Assembly (NCBI RefSeq): GCF_900114705.1
Contig: NZ_FOTW01000008.1
Coordinates: forward strand, 248,001 to 312,000
Reading direction: 5' to 3'
Length of the DNA: 64,000 nt
From: Rugamonas rubra
GTDB taxonomy: Bacteria; Pseudomonadota; Gammaproteobacteria; Burkholderiales; Burkholderiaceae_D
Every line of letters begins with the position of its first letter. Positions within the stretch are counted from its first letter, which is position 1. The notes under the pieces were generated by a model that had not been told where the DNA came from, did no database searches, and saw nothing but the letters and a program-made list of their open reading frames with translations. Below, piece by piece: positions 11,810-19,563 of the stretch. The translations under genes and the position numbers were made by a program.

Positions 11810-12192
11810 CCATGAAACTATCCGCCCGTCGCGGCTTCACCCTGATCGAGCTGCTGGTGGTGCTGGGCATCATCGCGCTGATGCTGACCCTGGCCGTGCC
11901 GCGCTACTTCCCCAGCATCGACAAGTCGAAGGAGGTGGTGCTGGCCGACAACCTGCGCAATCTGCGCGGCGTCATCGACCAGTACTACGGCGACACCGGC
12001 CGCTACCCCGACACGCTCGACCAACTGGTCGAGAAGAAATACCTGCGCGCGCCGCCGCTCGACCCGATCACCGACAGCAGCACCAGCTGGATCATCGTGC
12101 CGCCCGAGGACGGCGCCAAGGGCGGCGTCTACAACATCAAGAGTGGAGCGCCGGGCAATGACCGCAGCGGCCGACCGTACGCCGACTGGTAG
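11803..12192 (+). CDS. Pseudopilin, GspG-like
   Basis: A 129-residue pseudopilin with leader and cleavage site [14 protein letters not shown], Glu at +5, and a short globular domain with [23 protein letters not shown]. That segment resembles the GspG-type region, but the calcium loop is not obvious. Start uncertain: the ATG at 11803 overlaps the previous stop by 7 bp; the ATG at 11812 would give a shorter leader starting MKLSARRG. Neither has a strong ribosome binding site. It overlaps the next gene by about 35 bp. Confidence 0.85.
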   Translation: MVTMKLSARRGFTLIELLVVLGIIALMLTLAVPRYFPSIDKSKEVVLADNLRNLRGVIDQYYGDTGRYPDTLDQLVEKKYLRAPPLDPITDSSTSWIIVPPEDGAKGGVYNIKSGAPGNDRSGRPYADW

Positions 12193-12892
12193 CCGGCGCC
12201 AGGGCGGCTTCACCTACCTGAGCCTGATCATCCTGGTGGCGGTGATCGGCCTGGTGGCGGCCAGCACGCTGAAGATGGGCGCGCTGCTGCAGCGCGCCCG
12301 CGCCGAGCAGGAGCTGCTCAACATCGGCGCCGAGTTCAGCGACGCGCTGCAAAGCTACGCCAACGCCACCCCGGCCGGCCAGCCGCCGCAGCCGCCGTCG
12401 TTGAAGGAGTTGCTGAAGGACCCGCGCTTCCCCGGCGTGCGGCGCCACCTGCGCAAGCTGTTTGTCGACCCGATGACCGGCTCGGCCGAGTGGGGCGTGG
12501 TGTACCTGGCCGACAAGGTCGGCGTGATCGCCGTCTACAGCCTGTCCGACGCCAAGGCCATCAAGCTGAGCAATTTCCCCTCCCGCTACCAGGTCTTCGA
12601 GGGCAAGACCTTCGTTTCCGACTGGAAGTTCACCATGACCGGCAAGGCCGCCACGGCCGGGCCGGCCGACGGCGCTGCGCCCCGCCAGCCGGGCAGCATC
12701 AGCATTCCCAATCCGGGCATGGCGCCGCCGCCGAGTCCGCCGCCTGTCGCGCTGCCCGAGGCGCAGCGGGATGTTGCTGCCCCGCCGGATGCGCCCGAGC
12801 CGCCCGAGCCGCCCGAGCCACCCGAGCCGGCGCCCGCCGCCGAGCCAGAAGAGGCGCCACCGGCTCCCGTCGACCAGAGACGATCTTTGTAA
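12158..12892 (+). CDS. Divergent pseudopilin-like protein with proline-rich tail
   Basis: A 244-residue last gene of the operon. The N-terminus keeps a prepilin-like site (RRQGGFTYLSLIILVAV) and hydrophobic helix, but the residue at +5 of the mature form is Ser, not Glu. In type II systems GspK is the pseudopilin that lacks Glu+5 and caps the tip. The domain after the helix (about 45-165) has no family I recognise. The last 80 residues are Pro/Ala/Glu-rich with repeated PPE units. ATG 12158 is chosen because GGAG (12145-12148) is well placed; a GTG at 12143 is the alternative. Confidence 0.7.
   Translation: MTAAADRTPTGSRRQGGFTYLSLIILVAVIGLVAASTLKMGALLQRARAEQELLNIGAEFSDALQSYANATPAGQPPQPPSLKELLKDPRFPGVRRHLRKLFVDPMTGSAEWGVVYLADKVGVIAVYSLSDAKAIKLSNFPSRYQVFEGKTFVSDWKFTMTGKAATAGPADGAAPRQPGSISIPNPGMAPPPSPPPVALPEAQRDVAAPPDAPEPPEPPEPPEPAPAAEPEEAPPAPVDQRRSL
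12794..12829 (+). repeat. Four 9-bp tandem repeats (CCCGAGCCG) in coding sequence
   Basis: Four head-to-tail copies of CCCGAGCCG, the third with one substitution (CCA end), inside the last gene of the secretion operon. They encode Pro-Glu-Pro units. Slippage here would change the tail length without breaking the frame. Confidence 0.85.
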
Positions 12893-13128
12893 ATAAACAA
12901 CGCACAGCGGGTTTTTACGCCATTTCATTGCGCCCCGGCAAAGCTTTTTTCGTTATCTGAAAATAATTGCCCAAATGAAATTCTAAATGGAAAATTTATA
13001 ATATAAAACATGCGAATATGCTATGATTCAACTCAGCAGCACCCTAAGCTCTTTTTAAGATTCCAGATTCACCCACACACACCATGGTTGGCGCTAGCGC
13101 AACCATAAATTTATTAAGGATTTTTCAC
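12893..13128 (+). promoter_or_regulatory. AT-rich leader upstream of the second PEP-CTERM gene
   Basis: 236 bp between the secretion operon and the PEP-CTERM gene, strikingly AT-rich at 12955-13130 against a high-GC background. It contains TATAAT-like sequences (12997-13002, TATGAT 13022-13027), but no -35 with good spacing stood out. AAGGA at 13116-13120 is the ribosome binding site for the ATG at 13129. A separate promoter for the PEP-CTERM gene is likely; its exact position is not resolved. Confidence 0.4.
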
Positions 13129-13614
13129 ATGAAATTGAAATTTATCGTTGCTGGCCTGTTGACCGCTATTTCCTTCGGCGCTTTCGCTGCAGACCAAACC
13201 GTTGTTTTGGACCTGAGCCCAGCTGCAGCTAACACCTTCAGCTCGACTGTTCCTGGCGATGGCGTACTGTCTGGCGGCCTGGACGTGATCTCCTTCGCTG
13301 GCCTGAATGCTGGCGTGTACAACATCGATATCACGCTGAGCGGCCAGAACCTGACCTTCAGCGACCTGACCAACCTGAACGGTTTTGTGGCAAGCGATGT
13401 TATCAACAGTGGCAAGTTCCACTTCGTTGGCGTTTCGTTGACCGGCCCTTCGCCATTCACGTTGAACCTGATGGGTACCGCCCTGGCCGGCGCCAAGTAC
13501 AGCGGTGAAGTGACCATCTCCGCCGTACCAGAACCAGAAACCTACGGCATGCTGCTGGGCGGCCTGGCACTGATGGGTGTTGTTGCTCGTCGCAAAGCTA
13601 AAAAAGCAGCCTAA
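13129..13614 (+). CDS. Small PEP-CTERM protein (FxDxF-like layout)
   Basis: A 161-residue exported protein with a signal peptide (MKLKFIVAGLLTAISFGAFA, cleavage before ADQ), a beta-rich body (TVVLDLSPAAANTFSS through SGEVTISA) and a PEP-CTERM tail (VPEPETYG, hydrophobic helix, RRKAKK). The overall size and order resemble the FxDxF group of PEP-CTERM proteins common in Massilia, but I do not see an intact FxDxF motif. Unlike its neighbours it often uses GCT, GTT and CGT codons and has a strong AAGGA site and terminator, which suggests high expression. It probably ends up on the cell surface or in the matrix. Confidence 0.85.
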   Translation: MKLKFIVAGLLTAISFGAFAADQTVVLDLSPAAANTFSSTVPGDGVLSGGLDVISFAGLNAGVYNIDITLSGQNLTFSDLTNLNGFVASDVINSGKFHFVGVSLTGPSPFTLNLMGTALAGAKYSGEVTISAVPEPETYGMLLGGLALMGVVARRKAKKAA

Positions 13615-13628
13615 GTTTTAGCCGCTTG

Positions 13629-13658
13629 AAAAAAAACCCGCGCAAGCGGGTTTTTTTT
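13629..13658. terminator. Bidirectional rho-independent terminator
   Basis: Stem AACCCGC / GCGGGTT with GCAA loop, preceded by a run of eight A and followed by a run of eight T. It lies between the convergent PEP-CTERM gene (plus) and murJ (minus) and can serve both. Confidence 0.93.
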
Positions 13659-13739
13659 CGTCCGGCTTTTCGTCCGGGATGGGTCGCTGTGCAACCTGCC
13701 GGGGCCGGCGCCATCGCGGCGCCGGCCCCGGCCACCGGT

Positions 13740-15290
13740 TCAGCGCGCCACGCGGCGGAAGTCGCGGAAGCGGAAGCCCATGGCGAACAGGGCGCCGAAG
13801 TACACCAGGCCGCACAGGCAGACCACCAGCAGCAGCGCGCCGGCGCGCAGCAGCGCGTGGCTCTGCATGCCCAGCCAGTCGATGCGGGCGGCGCAGAACC
13901 AGCCGCTGGCGCCCATCGCGCCGCAGGCCAGCAGCAGCTTGCCGGTAAACAGCGCCCAGCCCGGTTTGGGCGTGTACACGCCGCGCTTGCGCAGGCCCCG
14001 GTAGAGGAAGGTGGCGTTCAGGCAGGCGCCCAGGCCGATCGACAGGGCCAGGCCGGCCACCGCGATGTAGGGCACGAACAGCAGGTTCATCAACTGGGTC
14101 GCCAGCAACACACCCAGCGCGATCTTCACCGGCGTGCGGATGTCCTGCTTGGCGTAGAAGGCCGGCGCCAGCGTCTTGACTAAAATGATGCCGATCAGGC
14201 CGGCGCTGTAGGCGATCAGCGGCTGCGCCGACATGGTCACCGCCTCGGCGCTGAATTTACCGTAGTGGAACAGCGTGGCGATCAGCGGCACCGCCAGCGT
14301 GGCCAGGCCGACGGCCGCCGGCAGCGCCAGCAGGAAGGTCAGACGCAGGCCCCAGTCCAGCAGCGAGGAGTATTCCTCCGGATCGCCGTCGGCGTTCGCC
14401 TTCGACAGGCTGGGCAACAGGATGGTGCCCAGCGCCACGCCCAGCAGGGCGGTGGGGAACTCCATCAGGCGGTCGGCGTAGGACAGCCAGGAGATGCTGC
14501 CCTCGGCCAGACGCGAGGCGATGCTGGTGTTGATCATCAGGCTGATCTGCGCCGCCGAGACGGCGAACACGGCCGGCCCCATCTTCTTCAGCACGCGGCG
14601 CACGCCGGGGTCGCGCAGGCCGACGGCGGGGTTCAGCGACAGGCGCGGCAGCATGCCGATCTTGATCAGCGCCGGAATCTGCAGGCCCACCTGCAGCAGG
14701 CCGCCGACGAACACGGCGATGGCCATGGCGTAGATCGGCTGCGCCAGGTGCGATTGCAGCAGCAGCGAGGCGGCGATGAAGCTCAGGTTCAGCAGTACCG
14801 GCGTGAAGGCCGGGATCTTGAACTGGCGCCAGGTGTTGAGGATGCCGCCCGACAAGGCCACGAAGGACATGAAACTAATATAGGGGAACATCAGGCGGGT
14901 CATCCAGACCGCCGCGTCGAAGGCGTCCGGCTGCTTGCTCAAGCCGGTGGCGATCAGGTAGACGAACAGCGGCGCACCGAGAATGCCCAGCGCGCTCACC
15001 AGCAGCGTGGCCCAGACCAGGGTGGTGGCGACGTGGTCGGCCAACGTCTTGCTGGCCTCCTGGCCGTGCTGCACCTTGTATTCCGACAGGATGGGCACGA
15101 AGGCCTGCGAGAAGGCGCCCTCGGCGAACAGGCGGCGCAACAGGTTGGGAATGCGGAAGGCGACGATGAAGGCGTCGGTGTAGGCGCCGGCGCCGAAGGC
15201 GCGGGCGAACAGGGTTTCGCGCAGCAGACCGGTGACGCGGGACAACATGGTCATGCTGGAGATGGCGGCTAGGGTTTTGAGCAAGTTCAT
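13740..15290 (-). CDS. murJ: Lipid II flippase MurJ
   Basis: A 516-residue polytopic membrane protein of the MurJ/MviN family, which flips lipid II across the inner membrane for peptidoglycan synthesis. The N-terminus has the conserved SRVTGLLRETLFARAFGAG and DAFIVAFRIPNLLRRLFAEGAF signature segments. About 14 membrane helices are expected at this length. The ATG at 15290 is followed directly by the conserved start. It is divergent from rpsT, an arrangement frequent in Betaproteobacteria. Expected to be essential. Confidence 0.96.
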   Translation of the reverse strand: MNLLKTLAAISSMTMLSRVTGLLRETLFARAFGAGAYTDAFIVAFRIPNLLRRLFAEGAFSQAFVPILSEYKVQHGQEASKTLADHVATTLVWATLLVSALGILGAPLFVYLIATGLSKQPDAFDAAVWMTRLMFPYISFMSFVALSGGILNTWRQFKIPAFTPVLLNLSFIAASLLLQSHLAQPIYAMAIAVFVGGLLQVGLQIPALIKIGMLPRLSLNPAVGLRDPGVRRVLKKMGPAVFAVSAAQISLMINTSIASRLAEGSISWLSYADRLMEFPTALLGVALGTILLPSLSKANADGDPEEYSSLLDWGLRLTFLLALPAAVGLATLAVPLIATLFHYGKFSAEAVTMSAQPLIAYSAGLIGIILVKTLAPAFYAKQDIRTPVKIALGVLLATQLMNLLFVPYIAVAGLALSIGLGACLNATFLYRGLRKRGVYTPKPGWALFTGKLLLACGAMGASGWFCAARIDWLGMQSHALLRAGALLLVVCLCGLVYFGALFAMGFRFRDFRRVAR

Positions 15291-15400
15291 GGGGCGAGAT
15301 TATAGCGGGCGGGTGGCGCCGGCAGCGGTCGCGCGGCGGGAAAAGTTGTCGTAATTTACTCACCCGAGGTGGCCGGAGCAGCACTTTTCTGATTTTTGAT

Positions 15401-15429
15401 TTGCCCAGTGCTAAAAACATCGCTATAAT
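15401..15429 (+). promoter_or_regulatory. Sigma-70 promoter of rpsT
   Basis: TTGCCC (15401-15406), a 17-bp spacer, and a perfect TATAAT (15424-15429), about 145 bp upstream of the rpsT start codon. This gives a long rpsT leader of roughly 140 nt. The leader holds repeated short motifs: TAATGTTTG at 15463-15471 and 15535-15543; GCAGACGCACT and GCAAACGCACT near 15501 and 15544. Confidence 0.8.
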
Positions 15430-15576
15430 CGAAGGCTGTACAGAATTCTGTTACGCAGACACTAATGTTTGGCAGGCACTGGTTTGGCACACATGGTTCG
15501 GCAGACGCACTGAACGCACCTGTTTGACAAACAATAATGTTTGCAAACGCACTTTGACCCCGTTTTAGGAAATTCC

Positions 15577-15843
15577 ATGGCAAATACCGCACAAGCGCGC
15601 AAACGCGCTCGTCAAGCAGTCAAGCAAAACGCTCACAACTCGTCCCAGCGTTCGACCCTGCGCACGGCTATCAAAGCTGTTCGTAAAGCGATCCAAGGCG
15701 GCGACAAAGCAGCAGCAACCGCAATCTTCCAAGCATCCGTGTCGAAAATCGACAGCATTGCTGACAAGAAGATCATCCACAAAAACAAGGCAGCTCGCCA
15801 TAAGAGCCGTCTGGCAGCTGCTTTGAAAGCACTGGCCGCTTAA
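15577..15843 (+). CDS. rpsT: Small ribosomal subunit protein bS20
   Basis: An 88-residue, very basic helical protein with the S20 sequence ([46 protein letters not shown]). It binds the 5' domain of 16S rRNA in early 30S assembly. TAGGA at 15566-15570 precedes the ATG at 15577. Codon use is that of a highly expressed gene. In other bacteria S20 controls its own translation; the long repeat-containing leader here fits such control but does not prove it. Confidence 0.98.
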   Translation: MANTAQARKRARQAVKQNAHNSSQRSTLRTAIKAVRKAIQGGDKAAATAIFQASVSKIDSIADKKIIHKNKAARHKSRLAAALKALAA

Positions 15844-15884
15844 TTTACGCCGCTTGCGGCCCCGGCCGCAACCGTAGCTAAGCA

Positions 15885-15919
15885 AGAACCCGCCTGACCT
15901 TGGTCAGCGCGGGTTTTTT
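15885..15919 (+). terminator. Terminator of rpsT
   Basis: AACCCGC-CTGACC paired with GGTCAG-C-GCGGGTT (single bulged C, TT loop), followed by six T. It lies 40 bp after the rpsT stop. Confidence 0.92.
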
Positions 15920-15964
15920 CGCATGCGCCGCCGATTTCCAGGGCGCCCGCAAACCCGCAAACCA

Positions 15965-15994
15965 GGGGTCTGACCCCATACGGGGTCAGACCCC
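15965..15994. repeat. Dispersed palindrome, copy 1
   Basis: Perfect 13-bp inverted arms GGGGTCTGACCCC and GGGGTCAGACCCC with an ATAC loop. Intergenic, between the convergent rpsT and the DUF192 gene. Related copies lie at 29574, 44192 and 53727. Confidence 0.9.
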
Positions 15995-16038
15995 GCGGCG
16001 TAGCGCCTTGCGGGGTAAAGGGCGGCCGGCCCCGACTC

Positions 16039-16485
16039 TCAGCGCGCCGGCGGCAGGTTGCCGATCAGCATGCCCGGCTTGATGTGCTTCTGTTTGAACC
16101 AGCCCAGGTTCATCTCCAGCGCGTAGCGCACCGCCACCGCCTTGCTCGAGCAATGGTTGTCCAGCGTCTGCGCCTGCATGTCCTCGATGTTGACGATCTT
16201 GCCGGCGGCGTCGATGAAGGCCACCGACAGCGGCAGCAGGGTGTTCTTCATCCACATGCATTGGGTGGCCGGCGCGTCGAAGACGAACAGCATGCCGGCG
16301 TTCGGCGCCATCTTGTTGCGGAACATCAGGCCCTGTTCGCGCTGCGCCTCGCTGGCGGCCACCTCGGCCTTGATCAAATGCATGCCGGCGCTCAGCTCGA
16401 CGCTGGCGAAGCGGGTCTGGGCGGCGGCGGGGCCGGCGCCCGCCATCAGGGCGGCGGCGCCGAGGGTGGCGAGGAGTGTTTTCAT
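16039..16485 (-). CDS. Exported DUF192 family protein
   Basis: A 148-residue protein with a signal peptide ([23 protein letters not shown]). The DUF192 core has REQGLMFRNKMAPNAGMLFVF, the conserved CMWMKNTLLPLSVAFID and the C-terminal ALEMNLGWF. DUF192 proteins are small periplasmic or exported beta-barrel-like proteins of unknown biochemical role. All core motifs are present, so the gene looks functional. It sits downstream of the small Ala/Ser/Lys-rich gene on the same strand with a terminator between them. Confidence 0.93.
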   Translation of the reverse strand: MKTLLATLGAAALMAGAGPAAAQTRFASVELSAGMHLIKAEVAASEAQREQGLMFRNKMAPNAGMLFVFDAPATQCMWMKNTLLPLSVAFIDAAGKIVNIEDMQAQTLDNHCSSKAVAVRYALEMNLGWFKQKHIKPGMLIGNLPPAR

Positions 16486-16581
16486 GGTGCTCGGGTGGGG
16501 GAGGGCGGAAAGCGCCGATTAAGCCATGCCGGCCGCCCAGCGTCAAGCGTGCGCGCGGCGCGGCGGTGAAATTGCGGACGT

Positions 16582-16608
16582 AAAAAAAGGCAGGACGCGC
16601 CTGCCTTC
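16582..16608 (-). terminator. Terminator of the small Ala/Ser/Lys-rich gene
   Basis: Arms AAGGCAGG (16587-16594) and CCTGCCTT (16600-16607), followed on the minus strand by a run of seven T. It lies 21 bp after the stop of the minus-strand gene ending at 16629. Confidence 0.85.
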
Positions 16609-16628
16609 TTGTGCTGCCGGAACGACGA

Positions 16629-16847
16629 TTACTTGGCGGCCGGAGCCGAAGCTTCTGCCGATGCCGATGCCGAAGCTGCCTTCTTGGCTTTTTTGGCTTT
16701 CTTAGCTTTAGGGGCCGATGCCTCAGCCGATGCCGACGCTGCCGGGGCAGATGCCATGGCCGAAGCGGATGCGGATGCCGCTGGAGCAGCGGCGAAAGCG
16801 GAAGCGGCGAACAGGGATGCGACCAGAGCAGCGATGATTTTGGACAT
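16629..16847 (-). CDS. Small exported Ala/Ser/Lys-rich low-complexity protein
   Basis: A 72-residue protein with a signal peptide (MSKIIAALVASLFAASAFAA). The mature part of about 50 residues is made only of Ala, Ser, Pro, Glu, Met and Lys, with a central basic block (PKAKKAKKAKKAA) flanked by Ala-Ser runs. A strong AAAGGAA site precedes the ATG, and it has its own terminator, so expression is likely. The basic block resembles histone H1-like tails, but the signal peptide argues for a periplasmic or secreted location. Function unknown. Similar small repetitive exported proteins occur in Oxalobacteraceae and Burkholderiales (recollection, not checked). Confidence 0.75.
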   Translation of the reverse strand: MSKIIAALVASLFAASAFAAAPAASASASAMASAPAASASAEASAPKAKKAKKAKKAASASASAEASAPAAK

Positions 16848-17074
16848 GTTGAATTCCTTTGGCAGTTTAAGAAAACAGCGATTCAGATGAATCTGGCTCA
16901 TTAACGCGGGCCGGAAATTGTCCGTTGACATGTTTTTTCAAGAAAAATTTAAATAATCCGAAGTATTTCTTGTTGCATTGCATCATATTTTTGCCGGTCC
17001 CGGCGCCTGTCTGCAGTGGTGTCGGACCGCGAACAGTGCAGCAAAGCGAAGGAAGTTTTGTTTGTTGCGCGGCG

Positions 17075-17635
17075 TTACTTGCCCAGCTCGGCCGCCGTCA
17101 CCCTGGTCCATTCGCCCGGCAGCAGCGGGTGGCTGGCCAGCGAAATGGCGCCGATGGCGCTGCGCACCAGCCGCAGGGTGGGTAGGCCGACCGCCGCCGT
17201 CATGCGCCGCACTTGGCGGTTCTTGCCCTCCTGCAGGGTGATGGCCAGCCAGCTGGTGGCTTGCTCGGCGCGGCTGCGGATAGGCGGGTTGCGCGGCCAT
17301 AGCCAGGCCGGCTCGGCGATGCGCACCGCCTTGCACGGCTTGGTGGTGAAGTCGCCCAGGTCGAGCGGCGCCTGCAGCCGCGCCAGGCTGGCCGCGTCGG
17401 CCACGCCGTCGACCTGCACCAGATAGGTCTTGGCTTGCTTGTGGTCGGGGTGGGCGATGCTGTGCTGCAGCCTGCCGTCGTCGGTCAGCAGCAGCAGGCC
17501 CTCGCTGTCGGCGTCGAGCCGGCCGGCCGGGTAGACGTTGGGAATGCTGACGTAGTCGGCCAGGGTGGCGCGCCCGTCCTGGCGGGAGAATTGGCAGAGC
17601 ACCTGGAAGGGCTTGTTAAATAGAATCAGAGACAT
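17075..17635 (-). CDS. rluE: 23S rRNA pseudouridine synthase, RluE-type
   Basis: A 186-residue pseudouridine synthase of the RsuA/RluB/E/F group lacking an S4 domain. It has the catalytic GRLDADSEGLLLLTDDG (Asp near 41), KTYLVQVDG, and the C-terminal EGKNRQVRRMTAAVGLPTLRL. The short length and lack of S4 point to RluE (23S rRNA U2457 in E. coli numbering). The N-terminus MSLILFNKPFQVLCQF is typical. It is transcribed divergently from icd. Confidence 0.88.
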   Translation of the reverse strand: MSLILFNKPFQVLCQFSRQDGRATLADYVSIPNVYPAGRLDADSEGLLLLTDDGRLQHSIAHPDHKQAKTYLVQVDGVADAASLARLQAPLDLGDFTTKPCKAVRIAEPAWLWPRNPPIRSRAEQATSWLAITLQEGKNRQVRRMTAAVGLPTLRLVRSAIGAISLASHPLLPGEWTRVTAAELGK

Positions 17636-17862
17636 GCTTATATAGGGTCAAATGTGGTGTAGGCTTATGTGCCAGTGTCGTGCCAGTGTCGTAAAACCGT
17701 AGCGCCTAGTAAAATACTCGTGCATAATGTGAAACGCCTGTCTTATGTCTTATAGAAGAGTAAAGACGACCCGTACCAAATTGGCAACCAATTCAGATTG
17801 CAGATCTAGCCCGGCGGCGCATACCCTTGCTGCTTGCTGAGCGTCCCACTTCGGAGAACACG
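17636..17862. promoter_or_regulatory. rluE-icd divergent intergenic region
   Basis: 227 bp holding promoters for both genes. A tandem 11-bp direct repeat TGCCAGTGTCG occupies 17670-17680 and 17681-17691. CATAAT at 17723-17728 is a candidate -10 toward icd, without a convincing -35. GGAGAA at 17853-17858 is the icd ribosome binding site. Confidence 0.4.
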
Positions 17863-19116
17863 ATGTATCAACATATCAAAGTACCTGCTGACGGCCAAAA
17901 AATCACCGTCAATGCCGATTTTTCCCTGAATGTACCAGATAACCCTATCGTTCCCTACATCGAGGGTGACGGCACCGGTGTCGACATCAGCCCGGTGATG
18001 ATCAAAGTGGTCGACGCGGCCGTGGCCAAAGCCTACGCCGGCAAGCGCAAGATCAGCTGGATGGAAATTTTCGCCGGCGAAAAGTCGACCACCGTGTACG
18101 GTCCCGACGTCTGGCTGCCGGAAGAAACCCTGCAAGTGCTGAAGGACTACGTGGTCTCGATCAAGGGCCCGCTGACCACCCCGGTCGGCGGCGGCATCCG
18201 TTCGCTCAACGTCGCCCTGCGCCAGCAGCTCGACCTGTACGTCTGCCTGCGTCCAGTGCGCTACTTCACCGGCGTGCCTTCGCCAGTGAAAGAGCCAGAG
18301 AAGACCGACATGGTCATCTTCCGTGAGAACTCGGAAGACATCTACGCCGGTATCGAGTACCAGCAAGGCACCGAAGGCGTCAAGAAACTGATGGACTTCC
18401 TGATCAAGGAAATGGGCGTCACCAAGATCCGCTTCCCGGAAACCTCGGGCCTGGGCATCAAGCCTGTGTCGATCGAAGGCACCCAGCGTCTGGTGCGCAA
18501 GGCGATCCAGTACGCCATCGACAACGACAAGCCGTCGGTCACCATCGTCCACAAGGGCAACATCATGAAGTACACCGAAGGTGGCTTCCGTGACTGGGCC
18601 TACGAGCTGGCGCAAAAGGAATTCGGTGCCGAGCTGATCGATGGCGGCCCATGGTGCAAGTTCAAGAACCCGAAGACCGGCCGCGACATCATCGTCAAGG
18701 ATTCGATCGCCGACGCGTTCCTGCAACAGATCCTGCTGCGTCCAGCCGAGTACAGCGTCATCGCCACCCTGAACCTGAACGGCGACTACATCTCCGACGC
18801 GCTGGCGGCACAAGTGGGCGGCATCGGCATCGCGCCGGGCGCCAACCTGTCGGACTCCGTGGCGATGTTCGAAGCGACCCACGGCACCGCGCCTAAGTAC
18901 GCCGGCAAGGACTATGTGAACCCGGGTTCGCTGATCCTGTCGGCCGAAATGATGCTGCGCCACATGGGCTGGCTGGAAGCGGCCGACCTGCTGATCTCGT
19001 CGATGCAGAATTCGATCGCCTCCAAGCGCGTCACCTACGACTTCGCCCGCCTGATGGAAGGCGCGACCCAAGTGTCGTGCTCCGGCTTCGGCGACGTGAT
19101 GATCGAACACATGTAA
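17863..19116 (+). CDS. icd: NADP-dependent isocitrate dehydrogenase
   Basis: A 417-residue TCA-cycle enzyme converting isocitrate to 2-oxoglutarate, the same length as E. coli Icd. It has [14 protein letters not shown] N-terminus ([13 protein letters not shown]) and the substrate loop [13 protein letters not shown], whose serine is the AceK phosphorylation site in E. coli. The C-terminal metal and nucleotide segments ([30 protein letters not shown]) are also present. The start MYQHIKVP at 17863 follows GGAGAA; an in-frame upstream extension lacks homology. Single gene with its own terminator. Confidence 0.97.
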   Translation: MYQHIKVPADGQKITVNADFSLNVPDNPIVPYIEGDGTGVDISPVMIKVVDAAVAKAYAGKRKISWMEIFAGEKSTTVYGPDVWLPEETLQVLKDYVVSIKGPLTTPVGGGIRSLNVALRQQLDLYVCLRPVRYFTGVPSPVKEPEKTDMVIFRENSEDIYAGIEYQQGTEGVKKLMDFLIKEMGVTKIRFPETSGLGIKPVSIEGTQRLVRKAIQYAIDNDKPSVTIVHKGNIMKYTEGGFRDWAYELAQKEFGAELIDGGPWCKFKNPKTGRDIIVKDSIADAFLQQILLRPAEYSVIATLNLNGDYISDALAAQVGGIGIAPGANLSDSVAMFEATHGTAPKYAGKDYVNPGSLILSAEMMLRHMGWLEAADLLISSMQNSIASKRVTYDFARLMEGATQVSCSGFGDVMIEHM

Positions 19117-19140
19117 TCAACGTCGAGCCTGGCTCAACGC

Positions 19141-19174
19141 AAAACCCCGTCCTCGTTCGAGGGCGGGGTTTTTT
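19141..19174 (+). terminator. Terminator of icd
   Basis: AAAACCCCG-(T)-CCTCG paired with CGAGG-(G)-CGGGGTTTT, TT loop, six T at the end. 24 bp after the icd stop. Confidence 0.94.
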
Positions 19175-19275
19175 GCTTTGCGGGAGCCAAAGTTTGCGCC
19201 ATGGTGATGTCCGCCGCAGGGCGATGGCTTACGATTTACCGTACAAACGATAAATGAGGCGGCAGCCACCCTTGT

Positions 19276-19563
19276 ATGTACAATCAATCGATGCCGCTCG
19301 ACTTTGATCCGAGCAAGGATGGGATCAATCGGAAGAAGCACGGCATCTCGCTGGCCGAGGCCGGGCGGCTGGATTGGCCGTCGGCGCTGATCTGGCACGA
19401 TGCGCGCGTCGATTACCGGGAGGACCGGTATGGCGCCTACGGCCTTATTGGCGAGCGGGTCTATTGCGTCGCTTTTGTACTGCGCGGCGGCGTCAGGCGC
19501 ATTATCAGTCTGAGGAGGGCCAATCTCAGGGAGGTGAGAAGATATGTCAGTGAAACAAGCTAA
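19276..19563 (+). CDS. brnT: BrnT family toxin
   Basis: A 95-residue BrnT/DUF497-type ribonuclease toxin. It has LDFDPSKDGINRKKHGISLAEA, WHDARVDYREDRYGAYG and a C-terminal IISLRRANLREVRRY typical of the family. In characterised systems BrnT is a RelE-like mRNA interferase neutralised by BrnA. The ATG at 19276 is the longest start; the ATG at 19291 (MPLDFDP) is a possible alternative. The brnA start lies inside its last codons (20-bp overlap), the classical brnTA order with toxin first. Confidence 0.92.
   Translation: MYNQSMPLDFDPSKDGINRKKHGISLAEAGRLDWPSALIWHDARVDYREDRYGAYGLIGERVYCVAFVLRGGVRRIISLRRANLREVRRYVSETS

Noticed and set aside
12794..12829. Short tandem repeats as a CRISPR-like array
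   Set aside because: Nine-bp units without spacers, coding in frame for Pro-Glu-Pro.
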